DNA from: Gammaproteobacteria bacterium | Lineage (GTDB): Bacteria; Pseudomonadota; Gammaproteobacteria; Natronospirales; REEB76 | NCBI GenBank assembly: GCA_036383255.1 | Contig: DASVOS010000004.1 | Span: 62,001 to 126,000 of the forward strand | DNA length: 64,000 nucleotides | Direction: 5' to 3' | Notes under the pieces: generated by a model | Database searches by the model: none | Told to the model about the DNA's origin: nothing | What the model saw: only the letters and a program-made list of their open reading frames with translations | In this document: in pieces, positions 17,983-26,283 of the stretch | How the letters are laid out: every line of letters begins with the position of its first letter | How positions within the stretch are numbered: the stretch's first letter is position 1 | Translations under genes and position numbers: made by a program

Positions 17983-18421
17983 GAAGGTTTTAGGCGCTGC
18001 AACAAGCAGTTATGCACACTTGCTTTCCGTGGAACGCAAGCGTGGAACCTGCATGTAGGTTTTACGACACTTTCCATAATGCGATACATAAGTCATTGTT
18101 TCTTATTGCCTTCCCAATTGGCTAGGTTTTGGCCGAAAAACGAATTTCACGCGATTTTCCGGGGGGCGATACGGGTGGTCGGAATCCATCCACAGAGTTA
18201 TCCACAAGAAATGTGGACAAGCGCAGTTTCAGCATCCACAGCAAGCACTTAAGACCATCTGCTGAGACTCCCGCTTATGTAGCGCGCCTAACTCCAGGCC
18301 TTGCCTGGGACCTGCATGGACCCCATATCCTCAGCCTTGCCCATCAAGACCGCGCGCGCTATGATGCGCGCCCTTTTGAGGGCCCAAAAAGCCCTGACAT
18401 ATCCGTCCCAGAGGTTCCGAA
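17983..18421. other. 439-base AT-rich spacer with DnaA-box-like sites (candidate origin or DnaA-controlled region)
   Basis: No gene is convincing here. Two perfect DnaA boxes of the TTATNCACA type occur at 18010-18018 (TTATGCACA) and 18198-18206 (TTATCCACA). An inverted one-mismatch box lies at 18212-18220, and weaker CCATCCACA/GCATCCACA sites at 18186-18194 and 18232-18240. Between the outer boxes, 18061-18120 has only 21 G/C in 60, far below the surroundings. The combination resembles an origin of replication or a DnaA-titration region. The rpmE promoter occupies the right end. Confidence 0.5.
18337..18365 (+). promoter_or_regulatory. Predicted sigma-70 promoter of rpmE
   Basis: TTGCCC at 18337-18342 and TATGAT at 18360-18365 with a 17-base spacer. 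The start would lie about 50 bases before the rpmE ATG. GAGG at 18412 serves as ribosome-binding site. Confidence 0.6.
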
Positions 18422-18637
18422 ATGAAAGCCGCCACCCATCCTGACTACAAAGACATCACCGTGACCTGCAGCTGCGGCAACACTTTCGTGACCCGCTCCA
18501 CTCTCGGCCACGACCTGGCCGTGGAAGTCTGCTCCAGCTGCCACCCGTTCTTCACGGGCAAGCAGAAGATCGTGGACACCGCCGGCCGTGTGGACAAGTT
18601 CCGCAAGAAGTACGCCCGCGGCGGCAAGACGGCCTAA
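18422..18637 (+). CDS. rpmE: 50S ribosomal protein bL31, zinc-binding form
   Basis: 71 aa. The zinc ligands are present as CSCGNTF near residues 16-18 and [10 protein letters not shown] at about 37-40, so this is the C+ type that the zinc-independent paralogue replaces under zinc starvation. [19 protein letters not shown] closes the protein. It has its own predicted promoter and is monocistronic. A GC hairpin follows. Confidence 0.96.
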   Translation: MKAATHPDYKDITVTCSCGNTFVTRSTLGHDLAVEVCSSCHPFFTGKQKIVDTAGRVDKFRKKYARGGKTA

Positions 18638-18647
18638 GCATCCCCTT

Positions 18648-18675
18648 CCGGGCCGCCCCTGTTCGGGTGGCCCGG
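18648..18675 (+). terminator. Hairpin after rpmE
   Basis: CCGGGCC and GGCCCGG pair, continuing inward for 11 bp with one G-T pair around a 6-base loop. No T-run follows, so termination is likely but not certain. Confidence 0.5.
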
Positions 18676-18806
18676 ATTCCCCCACCCCCTCCATTCCAGG
18701 GCCTTCCGGCCCCGGGCTTGTATTGCCTCGGCCGGGGCATATACTTGATTTGACACTTTCTGACCGTGTTTTTGGGAACCTCGATAACCATAAAGGGGTG
18801 AGAGCG

Positions 18807-19085
18807 ATGTCCCAGGGGAACCTGTTCAAGACTGTCCCGCCCCTCTTGCTGGCCACGCTCGTGGCGGTCCTGTTCGTGGCGGCCTGCGTCTCCTCCGGCA
18901 GCGACTACGGCGGCGGCGGCAGTTCCGGTAGCGGCGGCGGCGGCAACGGCTGCCCAGCCGGTGACTGCAACTCCAACGGCTACTGCTGCCCGTCGAACAC
19001 GCCCTACGGCTGCAACGGCTACTGCTATGCCACCTACAACGATGGCGCGGCGGCCGGCTGCACGGACTATAAGACCGTCTGCTGA
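18807..19085 (+). CDS. Eight-cysteine lipoprotein of unknown function
   Basis: 92 aa from the ATG at 18807, with AAGGGG about 9 bases upstream. A hydrophobic signal (11-26) ends FVAAC, giving lipid Cys27. A Gly/Ser-rich linker (about 28-48) leads to a compact C-terminal domain with eight cysteines in about 45 residues: CPAGDC, YCC, GC, YC, GC and a terminal VC. This is a disulfide-rich, knottin-like layout on a membrane anchor. The next gene encodes a DsbA-like protein 19 bases away, an obvious candidate to form these disulfides. I do not recognise the domain. Confidence 0.78.
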   Translation: MSQGNLFKTVPPLLLATLVAVLFVAACVSSGSDYGGGGSSGSGGGGNGCPAGDCNSNGYCCPSNTPYGCNGYCYATYNDGAAAGCTDYKTVC

Positions 19086-19104
19086 TCCCAAAGGCGGCGC
19101 TCCC

Positions 19105-19746
19105 ATGACCCGTCCTCCTGCCGCGCGTGCGACGCGCTGGCTGCTTGCATTGCTGGCGGTGAGCGTCCTCACCAACCTTCTGTTCGCCTACCGCATCTAC
19201 CTGCCGCGCTGGGTGCAGCGCTGGCACGAGGCCATGGCGGTGCTGCCACCGGTGCAGGCCGGCGAGCACCTGCGCGGTCCCGCCGATGCCCGCGTGACCC
19301 TGGTCGAATACTCGGACTTCCAGTGCCCCTACTGCGCCACCCTGCACCAGGAGCTGCGCGAGGGCGCCGGCGGCGTGCGCTGGGTGTACCGCCACGACAC
19401 CCTGAACGCGGGACACCCGGAGGCGAACCCTGCCGCCGAGGCGGCCGAGTGCGCCGGCGAACAGGGACGATTCTGGGACTATGCGGATGCGCTGTTCGTG
19501 AACCAGAAAGAACTCGGCGCCACGCTCTACTCCAGGCTCGCAGGGGAACTCGGCCTCGACGTCCCGCGCTTCGGCGCCTGCCTGAGTTCGGGCAAGTACC
19601 GCACGCTCATCCGGCAGGAAGCCGCCGGGGTGGCGGAGTTGCACCTCATCGGCACCCCCACCTGGTTCGTGAACGGCAAACGCTACATGGGCGCGCGGGA
19701 CGCCAAGGCCCTGGCGGGAATACTGCAGGCAGCGGCCGCGCCATGA
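19105..19746 (+). CDS. Membrane-anchored DsbA-like thiol-disulfide oxidoreductase
   Basis: 213 aa. An uncleaved N-terminal helix (about 12-29) is followed by a thioredoxin-fold domain. The active site is CPYC (C74-C77) in YSDFQCPYC, and the cis-proline loop reads GTPTWFVNGKRY. It resembles the Thioredoxin_4/DsbA-like group, which oxidises or isomerises disulfides outside the cytoplasm. The stop overlaps the start of the GspC-like gene (ATGA). Placed directly after an eight-cysteine lipoprotein, it is plausibly its dedicated folding partner; that link is inference. Confidence 0.85.
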   Translation: MTRPPAARATRWLLALLAVSVLTNLLFAYRIYLPRWVQRWHEAMAVLPPVQAGEHLRGPADARVTLVEYSDFQCPYCATLHQELREGAGGVRWVYRHDTLNAGHPEANPAAEAAECAGEQGRFWDYADALFVNQKELGATLYSRLAGELGLDVPRFGACLSSGKYRTLIRQEAAGVAELHLIGTPTWFVNGKRYMGARDAKALAGILQAAAAP

Positions 19747-20414
19747 AGCACGTGCTCCTGCTCGTGCTGCTCCTGCCGATGGCGGTCTTGGGCGCGCCCG
19801 CGCCGGACCTTACCCTCAGCGGCGTGATCCTGGATGGCGCCGACAGCCTCGCGCTCATCCGCGTGGACGCAGGCCGCGACCGCGGCTTCCGCGTGGGTGA
19901 CCGGGTTGCATCGGGCCTCACGCTCGCAGGCATCGAGGCGAACCAGGTCTGGCTCGAGGGAGACGGAACGCGGCGCGCGCTCATGTTGGCGGGACTCGGC
20001 GAGCACGGCGCCGCGGCCGGGGGCGGTGCCCCGCGCGTGGTTCGGGCGATGCCTGCCCACGCGGACGCGTTCCTCGACCCCATGCCGGGCATCAGCTACG
20101 TCAGCGACACCCACTTCATCGTCTCACGCGGCACGTTGCAGTCGTTCCTGGGCTCACCTAAGGCGCTCAGCGAGGCGCGCTGGCTGCTGCAGAAGGACGG
20201 CGGCCTCTTCATCGCCAGCATCAAGCGCGGCAGCGCTTACGAGAAGGCGGGTCTTCGGGTCGGCGACGTGCTGCAGCAGGTGAACGGCAAGACCCTGAAG
20301 AGCACCGATGATGTATATGCCCTCTACGGCGGACTCGGGAAGCTCGAGCACCTGGACCTCACGGTCCGGCGCATGGGCCGGGAAGAGCACCTGCTCTACG
20401 ATTTCCGGCCCTGA
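19743..20414 (+). CDS. GspC-like periplasmic protein with HR and PDZ domains
   Basis: 223 aa. A cleavable-looking signal (1-18) is followed by a homology region like that of type II secretion protein C (LTLSGVILDGADSLALIRVD, VGDRVASGLTLAGIEANQVWLE, residues about 22-80). A C-terminal PDZ follows (GGLFIASIKRGSAYEKAGLRVGDVLQQVNGKTL, about 150-185). True GspC has an N-terminal membrane anchor and sits in a gsp operon; neither is the case here. It starts inside the stop of the DsbA-like gene. It may scaffold the neighbouring exported proteins. Confidence 0.72.
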   Translation: MKHVLLLVLLLPMAVLGAPAPDLTLSGVILDGADSLALIRVDAGRDRGFRVGDRVASGLTLAGIEANQVWLEGDGTRRALMLAGLGEHGAAAGGGAPRVVRAMPAHADAFLDPMPGISYVSDTHFIVSRGTLQSFLGSPKALSEARWLLQKDGGLFIASIKRGSAYEKAGLRVGDVLQQVNGKTLKSTDDVYALYGGLGKLEHLDLTVRRMGREEHLLYDFRP

Positions 20415-20466
20415 AGGCCCGTCTCCCGCCCCTCACCGTCCCGGAACCGGGCTCCGGGTTCAGGCA

Positions 20467-20472
20467 TATAAT
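20467..20472 (+). promoter_or_regulatory. Predicted -10 of the gltA promoter
   Basis: A perfect TATAAT, 144 bases before the gltA ATG. No good -35 hexamer is seen at the right distance, suggesting activator dependence or a weak promoter. The long leader has no obvious riboswitch. Confidence 0.45.
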
Positions 20473-20615
20473 GGGCCGCCGGCGGGTCCTGAGCCCTGTC
20501 CGACATCCTCAGAAGCCCGGTCCGGGCCTTGGGATATCCGGCTGAACGCCCCTAAGAACAACGCCCCTGCCGCGGCATGGGCCCCGAGAGCGCGCCTTTC
20601 CAGGAGACCACGGTC

Positions 20616-21908
20616 ATGACCAAGACCTACAAGCTGACCAGCCCCGAGGGCAAGAGCACGGACATGCCGCTCAAGGAGGGCACCTTAGGCCCCGGCACAC
20701 TCGACATCAGCGCGCTCTACAAGGACCAGGGAGCCTTCACCTTCGACCCCGGCTTCATGACCACCGCGAGCTGCGAGAGCAAGATCACCTACATCGACGG
20801 CGACCAGGGCGTGCTGCTCTACCGCGGCTACCCCATCGAGCAGCTGGCCGAGAAGAGCAGCTTCCTCGAGATCTGCTACCTCATCCTGTACGGAGAGCTC
20901 CCCACCCAGGCGCAGCTCGACAAGTTCAACCATTCGATCCAGCACCACTCGCTGGTGCACGAGGCGGTGCTGCGCTTCTTCAACGGCTTCCACTACGACG
21001 CGCACCCGATGGCGATGATGACCGGCGTGGTGGGCTCGCTGTCGGCGTTCTATCCGACCTCGACGGACATCCACAACCCGCGCCACCGCGACGTGTTCGC
21101 GCACCGCATCATCGCCAAGATGCCGACGCTGGCGGCGGCGGTGTACAAGCACGGCATCGGCCAGCCGTTCGTGTACCCGAAGAACGACCGGGATTACTGC
21201 TCGAACTTCCTGAACATGCTGTTCTCGGTGCCGGCGGAGCAGTACGAGGTGGACCCGGTGGCCGCCGAGGCGCTGGACCTCTTGTTCATCCTGCACGCCG
21301 ACCACGAGCAGAACGCCAGCACCTCCACGGTGCGCCTGGCGGGCAGCTCCGGCACCAACCCCTACGCGGCCATCGCCGCCGGCATCGCCACCCTGTGGGG
21401 CCCGGCCCACGGCGGCGCCAACGAGGCGGTGCTGGACATGCTCAAGGAGATCAAGGACGTCAAGAACATCGACGCCGCGATCGCCAAGGCCAAGGACAAG
21501 AACTCCGGCTTCCGCCTGATGGGCTTCGGCCACCGCGTCTACAAGAACTACGACCCGCGCGCCAAGATCATCCGCGCCACCTGCCACAAGGTGCTGGAGA
21601 AGCTCGGCCGTGCCGACGACCCGCTGCTGGAGCTCGCCATGCGCCTGGAGGAGGTCGCACTTAAGGACAGCTACTTCATCGAGAAGAAGCTGTACCCGAA
21701 CGTGGACTTCTACTCCGGCATCATCTACAAGGCGCTCGGCATCCCGGTGAACATGTTCACGGTGATGTTCGCCATCGCCCGCACCGTGGGCTGGGTGGCG
21801 CACTGGCAGGAGATGATCGCCGACCCGCACATGAAGATCGGCCGTCCGCGCCAGCTCTACACGGGCCCCACCAAGCGGGAATACGTGGAGCTCGCCAAGC
21901 GCAAGTAA
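20616..21908 (+). CDS. gltA: Citrate synthase (type II)
   Basis: 430 aa. It condenses acetyl-CoA and oxaloacetate in the TCA cycle. The catalytic residues lie in [30 protein letters not shown] and PNVDFYSGI, all intact, and the N-terminal beta domain typical of the NADH-inhibited hexameric type is present. I chose the ATG at 20616 ([12 protein letters not shown]) with AGGAGA upstream; an upstream in-frame ATG adds an untypical stretch. A structured repeat element begins about 10 bases after the stop. Confidence 0.97.
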   Translation: MTKTYKLTSPEGKSTDMPLKEGTLGPGTLDISALYKDQGAFTFDPGFMTTASCESKITYIDGDQGVLLYRGYPIEQLAEKSSFLEICYLILYGELPTQAQLDKFNHSIQHHSLVHEAVLRFFNGFHYDAHPMAMMTGVVGSLSAFYPTSTDIHNPRHRDVFAHRIIAKMPTLAAAVYKHGIGQPFVYPKNDRDYCSNFLNMLFSVPAEQYEVDPVAAEALDLLFILHADHEQNASTSTVRLAGSSGTNPYAAIAAGIATLWGPAHGGANEAVLDMLKEIKDVKNIDAAIAKAKDKNSGFRLMGFGHRVYKNYDPRAKIIRATCHKVLEKLGRADDPLLELAMRLEEVALKDSYFIEKKLYPNVDFYSGIIYKALGIPVNMFTVMFAIARTVGWVAHWQEMIADPHMKIGRPRQLYTGPTKREYVELAKRK

Positions 21909-21917
21909 GAATCGAAA

Positions 21918-22063
21918 CCGCCTCAGAAGCGTAGCGAGCGAAGGCAGGACAAGGCGCGAGGCGAGCCGGCGGAGTGGACACCGAGTCCATGAGCAAGGCG
22001 AGCAGAAGCGCAACGCAGTCATACCGAGCGCAGCAGCTTTTGTGGTGTCTGAGGAAGCGGCCA
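21918..22063 (+). repeat. Structured dispersed repeat R1, copy 1
   Basis: Shares GCGAGCGAAGGCAGG, AGGCGCG, GGCGAGC, AAGCGCAAC and CCGAGCGCAGCAGCT blocks, in the same order and spacing, with 57021-57158. Outer arms CCTCAGA (21921-21927) and TCTGAGG (22048-22054) pair, as does an inner TGGAC/GTCCA hairpin (21975-21989). It fills the gap between gltA and the FkbM gene. Confidence 0.7.
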
Positions 22064-22097
22064 ATGTAGCCGTCTCCCGCTTCATGGGGTGGACCAG

Positions 22098-22892
22098 ATG
22101 AAACTGCACAAGGAATCCGCACGCCTGTTCGGCTGGGAGCTCTTGCACATCCGCAAGGACCAGCCGACCCTTGACTCGCACCTCACGCAGCTCTTCGCCA
22201 AGCTCGGTGTGGACTGCGTGCTTGACGTGGGCGCGAACCAGGGCCAGTACGGCGCCATGCTGCGCAAGGCCGGCTACCGGGGTCGCATCGTCTCGTTCGA
22301 ACCGGTGAAGGCCACTTTCGCCCAGCTCAAGGCGCGCGCCGCCGGCGACCCGCACTGGCGCCTCTTCAACTGTGCACTGGGCGCGAGAGCCGGCGAGCAG
22401 GAGATCCACGTCACCCATTCCACGGTGTTCGCCTCGTTCCTGGATCCCAACGAGTTCTCCCGCCGCAAGTATCCGGACGCGATGCCGGTACAACGCAGCG
22501 AGAAGGTGCGCATCCGCACCCTGGACGAGATGCTGCCGGAAGCGGTGGCCGGACTCGATGCGCCGAAGCTCTTCCTCAAGCTCGACACCCAGGGCTTCGA
22601 CCTGCAGGTGTTCGCCGGCGCCAAGACCACGGTACCCAAGGTGCTGGGCATGCAGACGGAGCTCTCCATCCAGGCCATCTACGAGGGCATGCCGGATTAC
22701 CTGGAGGCGCTCGGAACCTACACGAAGGCCGGATTCGTCATGTCCGGCCTCTACCCGGTCAGCCGCGACCGGGACACGCTCGCCCTCATCGAGCTGGATT
22801 GCGTGATGCGACGCGTGCCTGCGCCGCAAAAGAAGGCCGCTGCCAAGAAGTCCGCGGGCAGGAACCCGGTCAGGAAGAAGAAAAGAGCCTAG
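22098..22892 (+). CDS. FkbM family SAM-dependent methyltransferase
   Basis: 264 aa. The SAM-binding motif I is CVLDVGANQGQYGAMLRKAG (about 37-56); IVSFEPV, KLFLKLDTQGFDLQVFAGA and ELSIQAIYEGMP follow the FkbM pattern. FkbM enzymes O-methylate sugars or small molecules, often in surface polysaccharides. The C-terminus is an unusual basic tail of about 25 residues with repeated KK and KKKR. GTG three codons earlier is a possible alternative start. It converges on the next gene, sharing CTAG. Confidence 0.85.
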   Translation: MKLHKESARLFGWELLHIRKDQPTLDSHLTQLFAKLGVDCVLDVGANQGQYGAMLRKAGYRGRIVSFEPVKATFAQLKARAAGDPHWRLFNCALGARAGEQEIHVTHSTVFASFLDPNEFSRRKYPDAMPVQRSEKVRIRTLDEMLPEAVAGLDAPKLFLKLDTQGFDLQVFAGAKTTVPKVLGMQTELSIQAIYEGMPDYLEALGTYTKAGFVMSGLYPVSRDRDTLALIELDCVMRRVPAPQKKAAAKKSAGRNPVRKKKRA

Positions 22893-23506
22893 CCCGGAAC
22901 CGCGAGCAGGAGCTCCACGTCCTTGAGGGAGCCACGCTTCATGGGGCGGCCGTCCACGGGGCTCAAGGGCGCCTCGCGGATGCCATCCACTTCGAACACC
23001 GTCACCTCGATCGGCACCTCGCCGGCGACGAACTTGTACACCGGGTACTCGTACTGCACGCCTGTGCCGGACTTGAGCTTGCGCGCCGAGCTCTCATAGG
23101 GGATGCCCTTCTCCATGAGGAAGATCGCCACGTCCTCGGCCATGTCGCTGAAGACATGCAGGTACACGATGGCGTGCTCACCGGCGGTGCCCGAGAGCAC
23201 CGGCCCCACCAGGCGGGCGTTGAACGGCGCAAACAGCTTGAGCGCGTTGCGCGCGGTCTCGCGCAGGTGGCGCAGGTGGCTGGGTTGGGAATCGGAGTGG
23301 AACAGCCGCTGGTGCTCGGCCAGGGCCTCCTCCACTTCCATGTTGGTGGGCAGGTGCAGGCTGCGCGGGTCGAAGCCGAGACGCTCGGCGGCCTTGCGCT
23401 TGGCGAACAGGAAATCCCGCACGCCCTCTTCGGCCATGATGCGGGCCGCTTCCTGCGTGAGCAGCCGCCGCAGGTCATCCATGTGCGGCGATACGCGTCG
23501 GGTCAT
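22889..23506 (-). CDS. Conserved-looking protein of unknown function
   Basis: 205 aa from the ATG at 23506. Soluble, with no signal or membrane segment. It opens MTRRVSPHMDDLRRLLTQEAAR then GVRDFLFAKRKAAERLGF; the middle reads EHQRLFHSDSQPSHLRHLRETARNAL, and a later part KFVAGEVPIEVTVFEVDGIRE. The compact charged N-terminus followed by a mixed alpha/beta half may be a nucleotide-related fold, but I see no decisive motif. It lies downstream of mrcA on the same strand, beyond four stacked hairpins, so it is probably transcribed separately. Confidence 0.75.
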   Translation of the reverse strand: MTRRVSPHMDDLRRLLTQEAARIMAEEGVRDFLFAKRKAAERLGFDPRSLHLPTNMEVEEALAEHQRLFHSDSQPSHLRHLRETARNALKLFAPFNARLVGPVLSGTAGEHAIVYLHVFSDMAEDVAIFLMEKGIPYESSARKLKSGTGVQYEYPVYKFVAGEVPIEVTVFEVDGIREAPLSPVDGRPMKRGSLKDVELLLAVPG

Positions 23507-23606
23507 GGGCACTGCGCGTAGTGAATATGCTTTGAAGATAGCACAGCCGGATGACTATTCCATGTAGCCGGCTCGACCAATAGACGACGAATCAGCGGAA
23601 GAAACG

Positions 23607-23718
23607 GCCGGGCAGGATGCCCGGCGACAGCGAGTCCGGACCTGTGCCGGACTCGCTGCAATCTGCGCAAGCCTGGATGGCTTGCGCAGAGCAATCAAGA
23701 AGCGCGCGCTTCGCGCGC
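23607..23718 (-). repeat. Four stacked hairpins after mrcA
   Basis: Consecutive inverted repeats: 8 bp at 23607-23625 (loop 3), 12 bp at 23628-23658 (loop 7), 11 bp at 23663-23689 (loop 5) and 7 bp at 23702-23718 (loop 3). The last one abuts the mrcA stop codon. No T-run lies beside them on either strand. They probably protect or end the mrcA transcript. Confidence 0.75.
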
Positions 23719-23719
23719 G

Positions 23720-26095
23720 TCAGAAGATGTCGCTGCCGTCCTGCTTCTTCTTGTCGGCCTGCTTCTGCGGCAGGTGCCCTGTCTCGAAGTACTCGAAGAT
23801 CGAGTCCGGGTCGTCGGCGCTGACCAGGAGGCCCGTGTTGGGATCGATACGCGCCTCCTCGATACCGAAGGGCCGCGGGAATATGTCCTTGGGGATGGGC
23901 ACGCCCGATAGCGCCGGACCCATGAAGCTCATCCAGATGGGCAGCGCCGCCAGCGCGCCCTGCTCGCCGTTGCCCAAGGTCTGGGACGGCTGGTCGTTGC
24001 CCACCCACACCACGGCCACCAGGTGGCTGGTGAAACCGTCGAACCAGGCATCGGTGAAGTCGTTGGTGGTGCCGGTCTTGCCGGCGATGTCGGGGCGGCC
24101 CAGGGACTGGGCCAGCGCGCCGGTGCCGGTCCTGATCACCTCCTGCATCATGTTGGTCATGAGCCAGGCGTTCTGCGGCGTGATGACCTGGGGCGCCGCC
24201 TGGGGCAGCCCCAAGGCAGGATCGCCCTGCTCCGGCAGCTTGCAGCTGTCGCAGGCGATGTCCGGGGTGGCCTGGAACAGCACCTGGCCGGCGCCGTCCA
24301 GCACGGTCTGGATGTAATACGGCGTCACCCGGTAGCCCCGGTTCGCGAACACCGCATAGGCCCGGGCCATCTCCAGGGGCTCCAGGCTCGCACTGCCCAA
24401 GGCCAGGGTGAGGTCGCGGGGCAGCGCCTCGGGTGCGAAGCCGAAGTTGGAGTCGTACTGGATGGTCTTGTCCACGCCGAGCTGCTGCAGGATCCGCACC
24501 GACACCAGGTTCAGGGAATGGGCGAGCGCGCTCCTGAGGCGGGTCGGGCCGCTGAAGTCGCCCTCGTAGTTGCCGGGGCGCCAGACGTTGCCGTTCTTGG
24601 CGTCGTTCACCACCACCGGCGCGTTGGGCACCACGGTGGCGGGCGTGAAGCCGTTCTCCAGCGCCGCCGAGTAGACGAAGGGCTTGAACGAAGAGCCGGG
24701 CTGGCGGTGCGCCTGCACCGCGCGGTTGAACTTGCTGGCGCCGAAGTCGAAGCCCCCCACCAGCGCCACCACGGCACCGTCCACAGGGTCTACGGCCACC
24801 AGGGCGCCCTGGGCGGTGGGGACCTGGGCCAGGGTCCAGGTGGCAGCATCTACCCGCCGCAGGTAGACCACGTCACCGGGCGCCAGGAACTCCGTGGCGG
24901 CCTTGGGCGCGGGACCCATGCCGCTGGCATTCAGGTACTTGCGAGCCCATTTGAGGCCGTCCCAGGCCACATCCACGCTGCCCGCCCCCTCGGCATAGAA
25001 CCGGGCGCTCTGGGTCTCCACCTTCACCACCACGGCCGGATACAGGCCGCCCACGTGGTCCCGGTCCTGGATCAGCTTCTCGAGCTGGGCATCGCTGGCG
25101 TTGGGTGGCAGCTCCACGTGGCCTAATGGGCCGCGCCAGCCGTGTCGCTGGTCGTAGGCGAGCAGGCCGTCACGCACTGCCTTGCCAGCCAGGGGCTGGA
25201 GGCGGCTATCGATGGTGGTCACCACCGAGTAGCCGGCGGTGTAGGCCTCATCGCCGTACTTGTCCACCATGTAGTTGCGGACCATCTCGGCGAGGTAGGG
25301 CGAGTCCACCTCCGCCGTGGGTTCGTGGTAGGAGGCATCGTCCGGCTCCGCCATGGCCTGGTCGTACTGCGGCTTGTCGATATAACCGTCCGAGAGCATG
25401 CGGCCGAGCACATAGCCGCGCCGTGCCAGCGCCCGCTCCGGGTTCACCAACGGGTTGTCGGTAGAGGGGCCCTTGGGCAGCCCCGCGATCATGGCGGTCT
25501 GGGCCAGGGTCAGGTGCGCCACATCGGTGCCGTAATAGGCCTCGGCGGCCGCGCCTACGCCGTAGGCGCGGTTGCCGAGATAGATCTTGTTCAGATACAG
25601 CGCCAGGATGTCCTTCTTCTCCAGCTGGTGCTCGATGCGGAACGCCAGGAAGGCTTCCCGTGCCTTCCGGGTGAAGGTCTTCTCCGGCGTCAGGAAGAAG
25701 TTGCGGGCGAGCTGCATGGTGATGGTGCCGCCACCCTGGGACTTCTCGCCGGTGGTGGCGAAATGCACTCCCGCCCGGAGCACGCCCTGCAGGTCGACCC
25801 CGGGGTGCTGCCAGAAGTTCTCGTCCTCAGCGGCCACGAAGGCGTCCACCATGGTCTTGGGGATCTGGTCATATTCCAGGGGGATACGACGCTTCTCGCC
25901 GAAGACCGCCAAGAGGCGCCCATCCCGGGTGTAGATCCGCAGGGGGACCTGCAGGCGGATGTCCTTGAGGACCTCCACCGAGGGCAGCCCTGGCGCCAGG
26001 GCCAGATAGGCCCCCAATAGCCCTACTAACCCCAACCCAAAGAGGCCCAGGAGGGCCGCAATCACAACATATAGTGCTCGGGGCAGGTGGGGCAT
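23720..26095 (-). CDS. mrcA: Penicillin-binding protein 1A (bifunctional peptidoglycan synthase)
   Basis: 791 aa, class A PBP. An N-terminal membrane helix (about 8-33) is followed by a glycosyltransferase domain with AAEDENFWQHPGVD (catalytic Glu near 88), GGGTITMQLARN and KDILALYLNKIYLGNRAYGV. The transpeptidase domain has RQPGSSFKPFVY (nucleophile serine near 470), AHSLNLVSVR (SxN) and GKTGTTNDFTDAWF (KTG near 672). It is divergent from pilM, the classical gammaproteobacterial neighbourhood. The ATG at 26095 is followed by a normal anchor. Confidence 0.95.
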   Translation of the reverse strand: MPHLPRALYVVIAALLGLFGLGLVGLLGAYLALAPGLPSVEVLKDIRLQVPLRIYTRDGRLLAVFGEKRRIPLEYDQIPKTMVDAFVAAEDENFWQHPGVDLQGVLRAGVHFATTGEKSQGGGTITMQLARNFFLTPEKTFTRKAREAFLAFRIEHQLEKKDILALYLNKIYLGNRAYGVGAAAEAYYGTDVAHLTLAQTAMIAGLPKGPSTDNPLVNPERALARRGYVLGRMLSDGYIDKPQYDQAMAEPDDASYHEPTAEVDSPYLAEMVRNYMVDKYGDEAYTAGYSVVTTIDSRLQPLAGKAVRDGLLAYDQRHGWRGPLGHVELPPNASDAQLEKLIQDRDHVGGLYPAVVVKVETQSARFYAEGAGSVDVAWDGLKWARKYLNASGMGPAPKAATEFLAPGDVVYLRRVDAATWTLAQVPTAQGALVAVDPVDGAVVALVGGFDFGASKFNRAVQAHRQPGSSFKPFVYSAALENGFTPATVVPNAPVVVNDAKNGNVWRPGNYEGDFSGPTRLRSALAHSLNLVSVRILQQLGVDKTIQYDSNFGFAPEALPRDLTLALGSASLEPLEMARAYAVFANRGYRVTPYYIQTVLDGAGQVLFQATPDIACDSCKLPEQGDPALGLPQAAPQVITPQNAWLMTNMMQEVIRTGTGALAQSLGRPDIAGKTGTTNDFTDAWFDGFTSHLVAVVWVGNDQPSQTLGNGEQGALAALPIWMSFMGPALSGVPIPKDIFPRPFGIEEARIDPNTGLLVSADDPDSIFEYFETGHLPQKQADKKKQDGSDIF

Positions 26096-26283
26096 GAAAA
26101 CCTCAGTTCAGACCCCCGGAAAAGGGGCGTTCTAGGCCCATTTCCAGAGGGGGGGAAATGGCAAAAATTTTATTTGATTTAATCATTTGTTGATATATAT
26201 TGAAGCTGTGACTTAAGACATTGGGACCGGTTCTTCGAGCCGGATTTGGGCGTCCGCGGCTTAATAATTGAGGAACTCAAGAC
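26096..26283. promoter_or_regulatory. Divergent mrcA/pilM promoter region
   Basis: 188 bases; 26161-26220 has only 14 G/C in 60. A candidate pilM promoter is TTGATT at 26174-26179 and TATATT at 26196-26201 (spacer 16). A TGATT-T-AATCA dyad overlaps the -35. Hairpins flank the AT-rich core: CCATTTCC/GGAAATGG at 26138-26161 on the mrcA side, and CCGGTTC/GAGCCGG at 26227-26243 in the pilM leader. Confidence 0.55.

Noticed and set aside
18129-18425. A 98-codon frame in the spacer before rpmE
   Set aside because: It starts with TTG without a ribosome-binding site, runs across the DnaA-box cluster and the rpmE promoter, and its product has no plausible features.
26174-26190. TTGATTTAATCATT as an FNR/CRP-type site before pilM
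   Set aside because: The spacing between half-sites is three bases, not four, and the second half is incomplete. It is recorded only as a dyad.
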